Shown: one piece after another, positions 37,090-48,210 of the stretch | Numbering within the stretch: the first letter of the stretch is position 1 | How the letters are laid out: every line of letters begins with the position of its first letter | NCBI GenBank assembly: GCA_038503035.1 | Contig: JAVSML010024002.1 | Location: forward strand, 1,225,794 to 1,289,793 | Direction: 5' to 3' | Length of the DNA stretch: 64,000 bases | Origin: Crocodylus rhombifer | Taxonomy: Eukaryota; Chordata; Crocodylia; Crocodylidae | Translations under genes and position numbers: made by a program | Notes under the pieces: model-generated | The model's database searches: none | What the model was told of the DNA's origin: nothing | The model's input: the letters and a program-made list of their open reading frames with translations, nothing else

Positions 37090-37404
37090 ATGTGCGGTGT
37101 GACAGCCGGGGAAGGGGAGTGGGTTGTGCGCGCCTGCTCTCCCATTGTCAGCGAGCCCCGCGCGGGGACAGCCCGGACCCGGCGGCTCCCGCTCCCCGCC
37201 CGGCGGCTGGAAGTTTCCCTGCTCCCGCCGGAGCGGCAGGAGGAGAGGGAGGTGTTTGGGGGGGGGGGGGGGGGTCCGCTGGCTTTTTTTTCATTTTTTC
37301 CTCCCCGAGCCAGGAGGTGCGACTGCTCGGCGTGTGTGCCCCGAATCACCTGTTCCCTCCGGTTCCAGGTCGGCCGGAGCTCGGAGCCCGCGGGACGCCG
37401 CAGC
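37090..37404 (+). other. Open in-frame 5' extension with upstream ATG
   Basis: An ATG at 37090-37092 is in frame with the semaphorin start 105 codons later, with no stop between. The encoded stretch is low-complexity (Arg/Pro/Gly, a Gly run from the g17 tract) and would bury the signal peptide. It has t at position -3, a weak context. It is more likely 5' untranslated sequence that happens to stay open because it is GC-rich. Confidence 0.5.
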
Positions 37405-37516
37405 ATGGGCCGGCTCGGCGGGGCGGCGCTGCTGCCGCCGCTGCTCGCGGGGCTGCTGCTCGCCGCCTGCCAGCCGGGGAGGGACAACGTGCCGCGCCTG
37501 CGACTCTCCTACAAAG
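37405..37516 (+). CDS. Class 3 semaphorin, first coding exon (signal peptide), partial
   Basis: Class 3 semaphorins are secreted guidance proteins that act through neuropilin and plexin receptors to steer axons, neural crest cells and vessels. This exon encodes 37 residues and the first base of codon 38. Residues 1-22 form a signal peptide: MGRLGG, then a Leu/Ala-rich core (LLPPLLAGLLLAA). Residues 28-37, NVPRLRLSYK, are the conserved lead-in to the sema domain. The exon ends acaaag|gtaagt, a strong donor in phase 1. SEMA3A's first coding exon has the same length and phase and a near-identical end (NNVPRLKLSYK); SEMA3G (VPRLRLSYR) and SEMA3E (PRLRLSHK) are also close. The signal peptide differs from the conserved SEMA3A one and Arg replaces Lys, so SEMA3A is not certain; I leave the paralogue open. 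The start was chosen for its strong Kozak context (gcagcatgg) and the adjacent signal peptide. An in-frame upstream ATG at 37090 has a weak context. The sema, PSI, Ig and basic domains must lie beyond this window. Confidence 0.85.
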
Positions 37517-37773
37517 GTAAGTCTCCGTCCCCGTCTCCTCCTCCGCCCCCGGGCCGTGCGTGCGCCCGCCCCGCAGACAAAGGCGACTCGGTCCGGCGGC
37601 GGCGGCCGCTCCCCGGCTCGTCCCGGGCTGCCGCGCGCCGCGGGGTCGGAGGAGCTCCTGGAGGAGCGGCGCTCCCCGGGGTGGGCAAGGGGCGGCTGCG
37701 ATGCCTTTGAGGAAAATGGTCCTGTTCGGCAGGAGCAGCCCGGGGGGAGGGGGGGTCGCGGATGAAGGGGGCC

Positions 37774-38222
37774 CAATGCAGCGGGATCTGCTTTGGTTTT
37801 TGAACCCAAACCTGTGTCCTGTGTGTAGTCTTGAATGTGAGGAGGGAGGGGCTCGGTGCGATGGGACTGGTTCTGGTTTTTAACCCAGACCTGTATCCTG
37901 TGTGTAGTCCTTCGGGGGTTAAATGCAATGGGACTTGTTTTGTGGTAACTCCAACCTGTATCAGGTTTGTAGTCCTGAATGTGTGTAAGCAGAGGTTAAA
38001 TGCAATGGGATTTGGGGTTTTTTGACTCCAACCTGTATCANNNNNNNNNNCTGAATGTGTGTAAGCAGGGGTTAAATGCAATGGGATTTGGGGTTTTATT
38101 GAATTCAACCTGTATCATGTTTGTACTCCTGAATATGTTAAGGGGGGGGAGGGGTAAATGCAGTGGGATTTGTTTTTTTAACCCAAACCTGTATCCGGGT
38201 TGTAGTCCTGAATGTGTTTCAG
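37774..38222 (+). repeat. Minisatellite, about six copies of a 65-79 bp unit
   Basis: The anchor phrase cctgtatc (or cctgtgtc) recurs at 37811, 37890, 37955, 38032, 38109 and 38188, giving steps of 79, 65, 77, 77 and 79 bases. Each unit also carries ttaaatgcaatgggattt, a t-rich run, aacccaaa/aactccaa and gtagtcctgaatgtg. Ten N at 38041-38050 fall inside the array, so copy number is uncertain. It begins about 260 bp after the exon 1 donor, on the edge of the CpG island. Confidence 0.9.
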
Positions 38223-41200
38223 TTACAAGGAGAGAGAGGCTGTTCTTGAGGCCAGGTAGCTCTGAAATCCCCCTAGCCCTGGTACGCATCTCCCAGCCCA
38301 CACAGTGCCACTATGAGGGCTTAATTTCAGTCAGATGTGGGTAGTAGGAGGAGAGCCAGGGGGTGCAACTATCCTTTCCTTTAGGAATATAGTTCCTGTA
38401 AATGTTCAGTGGAGAGGAAGATATTTGGGAGAGCAGGAGAGTACACACATGGGATAGAAGAGGAAACCCTTGGAGTTGCGTGTTGTTATTGCTCCAAGGT
38501 ATTTTTCCTCTCTCAGGGTTGAATTCTCATAATTCCCAGGTTATTGTAGTAGGGGGACGGCTTCCACTTCAGATGCAAAGTAGAGTACAGAGCTGCAGTG
38601 GTAAAAAGTGTGTGGGGTGTGTCCAGTGACAAATGTCAATCTCTGTCTACTGTGTCATGTCAGTCTGTCTCCTCCTGTCAGTACCAATATATATTTTTCA
38701 TAAGAGAGAGAATGTATTTGGTGACAAAATTGTAAAGAGAAAGCACTGAAGTGCCATAGGACAGCTGTCATTTTCACCCTTCAGATCAGAAAATTAACTG
38801 CCTGTAAAACTTGCATGTCATCTAATTGAATAATCTAACTTAATTATGAAATAAATAGATATGCTTGTGCATGACTGTACAAAGTTTATGTATGACAAGA
38901 ACACTTGAAGGCTCTTGAAATATTTGGATTCAGTTTTCATAAACCTTTTTTTTTTTAATTTAATTTTAAATAACAAGGAGTTATTAAAAACTAATTCTGT
39001 CTGAAGAGCAGATCTATCACAGGCATGCATCCTATTACAAAACCCATCAAATATCATTTTAATTGCTTTCAAACTTTAATGATCGTCCTGAAACTCAGTT
39101 TAGCATAGAGGGGCTCAATTTAACATTTGTTTTAAAAAAAATCCCAAACTTTGAGTTGTTTAAAGTTGTTCATTATTTCCCCCTTTCAGAAGTTTTGCCC
39201 TGTGTATTGCTGATTAAGCAAGCTATAGATAAATGAAAGTGCAAAATGCTGATTCCAATCTAGCCTAGGATTTAAGCACTTGCTTAACTTTTAAGCAGGT
39301 GCAAAATAAGGTGTTAAGTACGTTAGTCCTGAACCATAAAACCATTCAGGAATGTTTCCCTTGAAGCATCTGAGTAGCCTCATTAAGTTAAATGGACTAC
39401 TCCCATGCTTAAAGTTAAGCCTGTGCTAAATGCTTTGCTAGAGCAAGGCTAGGGGTCAGCATCTCATAGGACTGGAGCCTAAGTACGTCCTTACTGTAAA
39501 TCAGAGGAACTACACTTTATCTGGCATTTTTCAGGCGACCCATTAATGACCTAACGCGCTATGCTGTGAATAAGTACAGCGTTTCATGCATGTTCTGCTT
39601 TAAATGCTCTGCATTTTGAAAATATGTCCTGTGGCAATGAATGAATACATTACACGTCAATGTGGACCTCATGTGAAGATACTAAAGGGCACATTATTGC
39701 CATTGGGACTAATCTGTATTAAAACTACAATTAAGGAAGGGAAAGCCCTCTCTTCCAATTGCCTAACAGTTGCATTTGGGCACAAAAAGGCTGCTAATTT
39801 AGTAAAATAAACAAGGGGGAGACAACACACAGGACCAAAAGAATGTGTCAAGCAGTTTTTCTTGTGTTATTTTTTGCTGTCTGTCTGGGCACTTTTGTCT
39901 TCTCATGAGCACTTGCTTTTTGCCCAGGAAAAAGCCTCCTAGCCATTGTCAATGCTTTGTGCTTAAAGAAAAATAAGGATTTATTTTAGCTTCCTGTTTT
40001 TGCTGACTAATTAGATGTCAAACATAGTTAAAACTTGCAGGCACTGGCTTAAAAATTTTCCAAAGTGAATCATGAAGGGTTAAATCCCTGCCAACCTTAA
40101 TTTCCTATGGTGACTTGTTTTCAAAGGGCCACTATTAGCTCTGTCATTTCTCAGGTTGCGGGATAGATAGGTTTCAGTGAACTTTCATTCTTACTTTCTC
40201 TTAACTTCCTGCCACTTATTTTTGCTGTAGAGTAGACATATCCTATAAGACACATTCAGGACAAGATGAGAAAGAGAACATATGTAGTGTCATAAATCGG
40301 GTCACTTGTAGAAGGAAATACCAGATTTATTGCAGAAAAGATTTGTTGGTGAGATAGTGGATGTTGGCTAGTATTCAGTGGATGTTGGCCACTTATTCAG
40401 AAGGCGGATCTGGGGAAAACAGGTGAAATCCTGATCCATATGAAATCATTGGCAAAACACCCATTGGCTTCTGTAGTGTCAGGGTCTAAGTCACTAAATC
40501 TCAAACACATGCAGGTATTTTCAGTTTAGTTCATAACTTGGAAAGGATCTTGCCCAAATAACAATTATTTTCCTATTTCAATACGAGAGTTTGAACATGA
40601 CCCGAGGGCCTCCAAATCTATTCTTTGGAGGGAATAGATTTTGCTCCTAACCAGAAAAAACAACAGCTTCAGTTGGTTCAGGTTGAACTGATCCTCCATA
40701 CCTCCAGCACCCCTCCTTTTGTATCTTTCAAGCCTGCATCTTAAAAATAACAGAAAGAAATGTAATCACCACGATGCCAAGAAAGATGCAGATAAATCCT
40801 TTGCCAAAGTGACTGTTAAACTCTAAGGACACAACATGTGCTTAAAGGGGTTTTTTTAAATCCCAATGACTCGGATTTCAGTGTAATGGGCTGCATATTG
40901 TCATTAGGTTGTACGTTCTGTCAGAAAGCATCTATTGTACACAGAGTTCTCAGTATGATGATGATCAAGTTGTGAGTACAAAGTTTAAAACAATAAATAC
41001 AGTCTTCACTCCAGATGGATTTCTCTTTTCTTTCCTTCCTCTTTTTATTTTGTCCTTCTCTTTACTTAATCCAATGAACCGACAGCATAAACAAATGATA
41101 CATCTCGCTACAATAACCTTTAAAAAATAGAAAGGATTTCCATTAAGATGCCTTGGTTCACAAATCTTTTCCCAAGGCAACTTTGATTTATGTCTCCACA

Positions 41201-43708
41201 TGAGTACATCTTATGAACCCAAAGTTTCTCAAATCCATCTGTCTCATCCCATTTGTTTATTGAAAATTACTGAATGCTGTAAGTATGTTTTGTAAGAGTA
41301 CATGTGTGGTTCTTTTTTGTTATTGTTGCTCAATTGGATGCATATTACTTGAGAATAAGTGACTGGAAAAGGATTGCTTGCAGATTCAGTTGTACTACTC
41401 CCTGGCTCTGATTCAAGCCATGCTAAGAAATATTTTCCTTAAAGTTGCAATGAAAACAGGAGCTGCCCCCAGATTCTGCACACAGTCAATTTACAAATTT
41501 ATTTTCCTCGGCAAACGTATCGGTCGAGATGGGTGACGTTCAGGCCCCAACAAAATAAGTGAGGAAACTCCCATTGATTTGCTGTGTTCGGGATTTGAGC
41601 TAGTGCTTTGGAAGCAAATGGTACAAAGTGAACAGAGCTGAATACCTGTGAGAAAATGTGTAATACTTACTTGCCACTTGTTAATGAGAGCCTACTGTAC
41701 TTGGTATTTAAATGCTCTCCAGCTTAAATTTAAAATGCACATATATCCTCTTTCATTGAAGATTTCCGCCTTCACATTCACTGAGAAGGGACTCAAAATG
41801 TGGAAGGAGGACCCAGTGATAAAATCAGGTGGACTTCATGAACATGGGCAATGATGTGAGATACTTGCCTCTCTACATTGCAGAGGATCTAGGGCGCAGG
41901 CTCTCTTAGGTGTCAAAATTCATCCAACACAGGAGTTGGGGCTGAGAGGTAGTCGGGGCATAAGATACAGTCAGAAGATTGTCTGATTTCCCAGCCCGTG
42001 TTCCTGGCGTATGTTAGAATATTGATCTTGCTAACACTAGCTCACTGTGGTCCCCAAGAGACCACGCGCCAGTCGAGAAACAGAATACAGGCCCACCTTA
42101 CTGCATCTGACATGACCTCTGTGCTGAGAAGTGAAGAAAGCAATAGAAAACCTGGTTAAAGTGCTTTTTTTAGCAGTAGAGAAATTGCCAGTACGTGGGA
42201 ATTTTCAGCTGGCCAGTTCGGGCCTGAGAAATGCAAAATAACTGGAATGAGGCAGGAGAGAATATATTTTTGTTTCCTCAGGTCCCCAATTAAATTCTAG
42301 GGGAGAAAGCGGAGTTTCTGGATTAGGAAACTTCCCTGTTTTAGTAGTTTGCTATCTATGTGAAGCTTTTTCTGCTATACAGTTTTAAGTGAGCAAATTG
42401 TTCATAAAAGGTGCTGGAGTGATAGCAAGGGAAACAATATTCTGTTCATGCATCAAATAGGTACTGCAGACTTCCCCATACTGTACAGTACTATAGTGTA
42501 CTTAATGTACATTATTATTAAATTTTGCTTACAGCCCTGTTCCCACAAAGAATTTAAGAGTCCCATTGAATGGCATAGGTCTGCATACATGCTTTAAAGC
42601 CTATTCACATACTTAAAGTTTTGCTTGACCAAGACTTCACTGCATTCCTGTGATCTTGGGGCACATTTAAGTGCATGTTTCTACTACAAAACATGATGAA
42701 ACAAAGCTTAAAATCACGCAAATGAGCTATAAATGTCAATCTATTATTTTGCGTGTATGTACAGAATACATATCTATTGAATTATGTTGGAGACGCACTC
42801 AGTAAAAGACTCCCCTTTTTAACTTAGAAAAACAAAGTGTGTTTTTTCAGGTCTTGTTTAATGCATTTTCATACTGTGATCCTTGTGCTGTGGTTTTGGT
42901 TTGGCTACATCCTTACAATGACTGCTGATTCGACATACAGCCTTCTTTCCATTCATCTCTTCTGGGCTGCAGGCTCTTTCTTTCCCCCACGCTCATACCT
43001 GAAACATTGTAATGGAAGCACTAAGAGTAAGGCAAAGCCACTCTGATGTTCTGAACAGTTCCCATATCAGCTGAAACCTGACTTGACCTCACTGCAATTT
43101 GAAGCAAAATAGGGTCTTCACCTGAGGCTGTGCCTAAGCGTCTGAGTTGAAAACAAATCCTTGTAAGTGGTGTCAAGAGCTGTGACATTTTGCTTTCATG
43201 CTTATTTTTAATCTCCTGAGCAGAGTGGACACCAGCAGCTCGAGGTTAACAGTTTAGAGTAGGCTCTATAATGCATCTTGGGTGCTTCATCTTTAAGGTT
43301 GCTTGTGAATGTTGTATTGTGGCTTGCTAGCAATGCAGGGAATTCCTTCTGCTCCAGCTATTCTTTCTGGAATAGTTGCATATGCACTGAACAATCACAG
43401 GGGCCTGATACAAAACACACCTTGGGGTAGCTAGTCTCATTAATGGCTCTGAATGGTGAACTTTCCTATGGCGATAGAAATTTGCTAGTCTTTTCCTATT
43501 TTTTTCTCAATATCAGGGTGCCACAGTGTCCCAATGTAAGAAACAGACAGGGAGGTAGCTTCTCTATTGAGGACACGAGCAACTGTAATGGGGTGTGCTT
43601 CCAGGAGACAGTCACTGCAGAGTTGACCAACTGCTTTGCAGTAAAACTCTTGCATTTACACGTGCAGTGCTATTAGGCAGAAGTTTTCACAAGTACTCTA
43701 CTGCTGTG
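38223..43708. other. Intronic DNA, no exon seen
   Basis: About 5.5 kb of AT-rich sequence. Around 39230-39460 and 42530-42670 are phrases such as gcacttgcttaacttttaag and atgcttaaagttaagcctgt, typical of an old, widely dispersed amniote repeat. The rest has nothing I can name. Confidence 0.4.
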
Positions 43709-43985
43709 GAGTTTTTTATTCCATAGCAATGTACGTGTAGATGCTAGAGGGGCTGGCTGGGGCACAAGGGTGCTTCAGTATGGGGGCTGCCCGCTGGTTA
43801 GCCCCACACTGGATCACGCTTGTGCCCCAGCCAGCCCCTCTGCAGCACGTTGAGCTGGGTTGGAGCAGCCGTGGGTTGACAGGTTGATATCCTGGTCCCC
43901 TGCCAGCCAGGGCTTCTCGCAATGTGCTGCACTTCAGCGTGCGCAAACATACATGACGCCCAGGAAGCAATAAACTCTAGTCTGA
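43709..43985. mobile_element. MITE with a perfect 23-bp hairpin
   Basis: The outer ends gagttttttattccatagc and, from the right on the other strand, gagtttattgcttcctggg are imperfect inverted repeats. Inside, 43746-43768 and 43819-43841 are exact reverse complements (agaggggctggctggggcac and so on) separated by 50 bases. The interior is GC-rich with no domain. The outer boundaries are approximate and no target duplication was found. Confidence 0.65.
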
Positions 43986-45599
43986 TAAAGACCAGCATAT
44001 TGCTTTCACTTAACTGCACAGTGTTGTAGACTGCCCCCTAAGAACTCTGTAGAGAAAAAAAATTTCTCTCTCTCAACTCGGTAAACCCCAAGGATTTGGA
44101 GTCGTGTGTAGATTTGTTGCCTCTTGTTGGCAATCAACGTTCTAGGCTTCTTTTTATTAGTAGTAGTTGATATCAATAATGGTAACATAGTAATAGTAAT
44201 AATACTACTTTTATTATTAGAAGCCTTGAGATAGCACAGTCTACACCATAAAGCACTTGCAACCTTGTAATATCATGTGTTATAGTACACTTGTTTCTGG
44301 TTTTAATCTCATGTCTGAGAGAGTTGTTTTTATTTACAGCATTAGTCCCTGCAATATAGTTATAGATACTGTTTGGCAAGGTCATCACATATGTATGCAA
44401 GGTTTGCAGTAGCAAGAACTAATGTGTTAGTCTGATAAAAGTATGATATGCTTCCAACAAAAATACTGCAAAATTTGCATAGTACATTGTGATGCAATTA
44501 GATATTCAGGTAGTTCATAGGGCCAGATTCTGGTTTCTGCTATATTCATCCAAGGCCCCAGTTTGGGAAAGCATCTGTGTTTGGGAAAAAACTTAACTAC
44601 CTGGGAAAGTATCACTGGTTAAGAGTATGCACCTAAGTACTTTCCTGAGTCCAAAGTAACTTTGTTGATGTCAGTAGAGCTGATCCAAATTTGTACCAAA
44701 GTTACCAAAACCAGAATCTAGCCCACATTGAATATAGAATACTATTAAACTCAATCATTTCTTCATAATTTTGCAATTCACCCATTTTGTATCTACCTGC
44801 ATTTCATAAACAAGCTCTTCCAAACCCAATAATACCCACTGGTGACTGGCTATGGCTGCAGAGCCTTTCTTACTAGTCTCAGAGCATTAATAGGTGGGTT
44901 GTAAATGTAAGCTGGTGCCACTTATCTAAGACTTACGCAAAGCTCTTAAGGCAGAAGATGTATATTACTTTTAGTTTTAAAAAGTTGCATGACCCAGTTT
45001 TGTATAACGTGGCTTCCCATAAGCATGGAGATGTACAAATCTAAGGAGATTCTTCTCTCACTTATCCCAAGGTGGTTTCATTGGCTTCAGCACAATTGTT
45101 CCCATTTTGCATTGACTTTGAGTTCAGATGAATTCTAAATATCCAAATGATAAAACTGCAGCTCTGATGGCTTCTTTCCAATGCTACATTTCCTCTCTCA
45201 GCTAGACTCACCTGCAGCAGTCTCTGAAATGCCCGGGCAGCACCCTGTTATACATCATCTCCAGGTTCCATCCCTGGCTTGGTTCATTGGCAGGATACTG
45301 ACAGTTACTAAACAGTCAAGAGTTTTTGCCTTTCTTTTAATGCTTCAGAAGTGTTTGGCATTGGTTGAGCTGCTTGCTTATCTGTCCAGCTGAATGTTAT
45401 AGAAAATGTGGAACTAAGCAGTCAAATAAAATACCCTTTCTTTGTAAATATTTTTGTGGAAACTTAGGTCGTCAGAGAACAATCTGAGGAATGGAGTAGA
45501 GGAGGGTGTGGGGAGGGGAAGAGTGGGGGTGGGAGTTTGAGGGGTTTTTGCTTTATAGCTAACTGGCAGACATAGGAAAAAGAAAGCTCTTTCCCCTCC
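43986..45599. other. Intronic DNA, no exon seen
   Basis: Nothing supported; AT-rich. Confidence 0.4.
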
Positions 45600-46170
45600 T
45601 TTCTTTTCTAATCATTTAGAAACTATGATCCTCTGGTCTTATCCTGGCAACCTACACCTTACAAGGCCGTTGCTCCTTGTTCTGTCATCTGCACCACTAC
45701 CCCACTTTAGGTAGTTGAAGGCTACTATTAAATCGCCCCAGTCTTCTTTTCTCCAGACTAAATACAAACAGCTCCCTCAGCCTCTCCTCAGAAGTGATGT
45801 GCCCCAGCCCCCTAACCATTTCCATTGCCCTCCACTGGACTCTCCAGTGTGTCTACATCCTTTCTGGAGTAGCGAGCCCACAACTAGGTGCAGGATTCCA
45901 GGTGTGGCTTTACCAGTGCCAAAAAAATTGAGGAGAATAATCAGTTCCCTCAATTTGCTGGAGACCTACTACTAATGCTGCCCAATATGCCTCTAGCCTT
46001 CTTGGCAACAAAGGCACAATATTGCCTCATATTGAACTTATTGTCCACTGTAATCCTCAGATCCTTTTCTGCAGATTTGCTGCCCAGTCAGTCAGGTCCC
46101 AGCCTGTACCAGTGCATGGGATTGTTTCATCCTAAGTGTAGGATTTTGCACTTGTCCTTGTTGAACCTCA
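45600..46170 (-). mobile_element. CR1 fragment, minus strand
   Basis: Antisense to CR1. Phrases such as ggtagttgaaggctactatt, ctccagactaaatacaaaca, cagcctctcctcagaagtga and attttgcacttgtccttgtt followed by gaacctcatgg are the reverse complement of the CR1 3' part. It breaks off exactly where the MITE at 46172 begins, so the MITE probably inserted here or marks a rearrangement. Confidence 0.8.
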
Positions 46171-46171
46171 T

Positions 46172-46300
46172 GGCTGTGTCCAGATGAGCACAGCCTTGTG
46201 GTATGTGGCACTGCAGACACATCTGCAGCCCCAGATACTTCACAGTTAGCAGTTTTCTACACTGCAAGGCAGCTGCATGGGGGAGCAGAAAATGGTATTA
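46172..46300. mobile_element. Truncated copy of the 8382 Harbinger-like MITE
   Basis: ggctgtgtccagatgagcac, then ggtatgtggcactgcagaca, then catctgcag and cagttagcagttttct follow the first 90 bases of the element at 8382-8852 with scattered substitutions. The right end is missing. Confidence 0.7.
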
Positions 46301-46460
46301 TAGTCTTCATATTTTTAGGGTCTTACATCCCTAGTTTCTGCACCTTTTTGTTTCTTCTAGTCTTGCACCTCAGTTGCCTCATCCACAGAATGATAACTAA
46401 TGACATAAGGAACTGTGTATACCCATATTTGGCATAGACTTGCCAGACTTATTCATATGG

Positions 46461-46735
46461 GGTGCCTGTAGACGTGTGGGGAGAGTGTGTCAGAGCAGAT
46501 TTGATGAATCAAGTGGTGTGCACTCCAGCAGCCTCTGTGTCTTGTGCATTCAGCATCCCTGCACTTTAGAAAGATAGTGGGGGTGTTTTAACTAAAGCTT
46601 GACAAACGAAATTTAGTTAAACTGTCCCGCCGCCATTTTGAAGTGTGGGATGCTGAATACACGTGATGTTGTGGGCACTTTAATTAAAGCAGCTCTCAGA
46701 GCCACTCCAGTTAAAGTCCCCCTGCACCCCATCCC
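46461..46735. mobile_element. MITE-like fragment
   Basis: Starts near ggtgcctgtagacgtgtggg and contains two paired phrases, ttcagcatccctgcacttta and gtgggatgctgaatacacgt, that are partly inverted, and taattaaagcagctctcaga near the end. The style matches other short DNA elements in this window. Family and ends are uncertain. Confidence 0.4.
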
Positions 46736-46797
46736 CCTCAGAGGATGTGTAAAGTTGCCCACAGAGTTGAATCTTAGTGACAGATTAAGGGTTTGTG

Positions 46798-47203
46798 CAA
46801 GACAAGGGACAGAAATTGCACAAAAACCAGTATAAGTGATTAGAAATGGGTTCAAATTTGTAATGCAACAGAAGTTCAGTGCACGTAAACCACTTAGACT
46901 TCACTGATGTAGGTTAAATCAGTTTTTTGAAATTCTGTCCCAGATCCCCTCCAGATTCAAGTTCACTCTCAGCCCCCAAGCATCCCAGAATTCATTGCAC
47001 CTTCCCCACAACCCCCACCCCCAACTATGGGCAGGCTAACCTTGCTCAGGCTGTCTGCCCGAGTCAAGCTGGGAGGTATGCTCTAGCACCCCCAGCCTCT
47101 GGTTTGGGCCACTGCACTGATTGGTTCAATTTATGCAGCTTAGACTAACTTGCAAAGACTGAATCAATTCAGCCTCAAGTTTTTAAATTGTCTGTACTTG
47201 GCC
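46798..47203 (+). mobile_element. MITE family 'CTGGTTTA', copy 1
   Basis: Starts near gggacagaaattgcacaaaa and ends tgtctgtacttggcc. It shares with copies at 48211, 58720 and 60655 the internal words acagaagttcagtgcacgta, cttctgtcccagatcccctc-like text, tgcagcttagactaac and gaatcaattcagcct. The start is diverged and no target duplication could be assigned. Confidence 0.65.
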
Positions 47204-48207
47204 CAGATGTTTGTACCTGATCTATGATCATGTGGCTTACCTCAAGCTGGTAGATTGGGTCCAGCATGTGCACACATTCACTGTTGCTAGGAACCCCATT
47301 GAGAACCTGATCGAAGTACATCAGGGTTAGGGGGAGGGTGAGCAGGATCAGAGGGTTTAGTGGGCCCATGGGTAGAGGGGTTGGTAGATCCATGGGAGTG
47401 GTTGGTGGGTCCACAGGGAAGCTGTCTACCTGGTTGGGAAGTTGGGGGGCTAAAAGTAACCCAGTCAGATGGGGAAAGTAGGAAAAGCACAGCCACAGGG
47501 ATGGGGTGAACAGCTGGGCTTTTCCAGACCTGGGACTATGCTCCAAATATGTACAGGAATTTGGTAGATCAGACTAACCTGTTCCTGATTTAACTTAGTT
47601 CACTCTTCCTCAGTTGAACTGAGTGAGATTGGGACAAACATTTGTTATTTGTTGCCCGAACTAACCTCCCCAAATGCATGTACAGAGCAACACTTAAATT
47701 GACCTAACTGTATTTAGGTTGATCTAAGTGTAACATGTGCATGTGTGTACACTAAGTTACATTGATCTGCAGGCCAACTAATGGCCACCATACAAAAATC
47801 TGTTGATGTTTATAGTAAAATACTTACGGTAAAGTACTTTGGTTGCCCAACCGCCATAGTCAGAATAATTGAATTAGGGATCATGTCTAGACTGTAAACT
47901 TGCCTGCCCAGGACCCTCAAAGCTACAATCTAGCCATACAGGCTACTTTCTGGATCAAATGTAATGTAACCACATCTGAGTGGCAAAAGGGACAAGCTAA
48001 TTAGAATAGCAGTAGGGTACATGGCGCTATCACTTAACAGTGTTAATTAACCTGTCCAGAGTGCCACACAAATACAGCTACATTGCTTCTGACTTGAGAA
48101 ACAGCCAATGTGGAGCAGTGAAGTATGTTTGAGAGCAGTGCATGGTAAGTTTGTAGCCATTATCCCACTGATGATCTGGACATTTCAGCTAATGTAGACA
48201 AGGACCC
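47204..48207. other. Intronic DNA, probable repeat debris
   Basis: Contains segments rich in gttgatctaagtgtaacatg and antisense low-complexity text, perhaps old DNA-transposon remnants, but no terminal repeats that I can define. The 123-codon minus-strand frame at 47175-47546 is Pro/Leu/Thr-rich and unsupported. Confidence 0.35.
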
Positions 48208-48210
48208 TAT

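Larger units (their letters stand above)
36640..37790. promoter_or_regulatory. CpG island promoter of the class 3 semaphorin gene
   Basis: The local sequence changes abruptly from AT-rich to GC-rich with frequent CpG (gccggaccgccgcacgcc, cccgcgcggggacagcccgg, cgggacgccgcagc), peaking between 37000 and 37720 and spanning the first coding exon. I see no convincing TATA box, as is usual for CpG island promoters. A run of 17 g (37258-37274) lies about 130 bp before the start codon. Transcription start cannot be placed from sequence. A pyrimidine tract ending ttccag at 37367 could be a splice acceptor for an upstream non-coding exon, but this is weak. Confidence 0.75.

Noticed and set aside
37405..37516. 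Firm assignment to SEMA3A
   Set aside because: Length, phase and the NVPRL motif fit, but the signal peptide and the Arg in RLRLSYK differ from the strongly conserved SEMA3A, so the paralogue stays open.
36955..37710. 251-codon frame through the semaphorin exon
   Set aside because: It begins at TTG, not ATG, and reads through the splice donor into the intron. Only codons from 37405 to the donor are supported.
37774..38222. CRISPR-like array
   Set aside because: Units abut as a minisatellite with no unique spacers, and the DNA is vertebrate.
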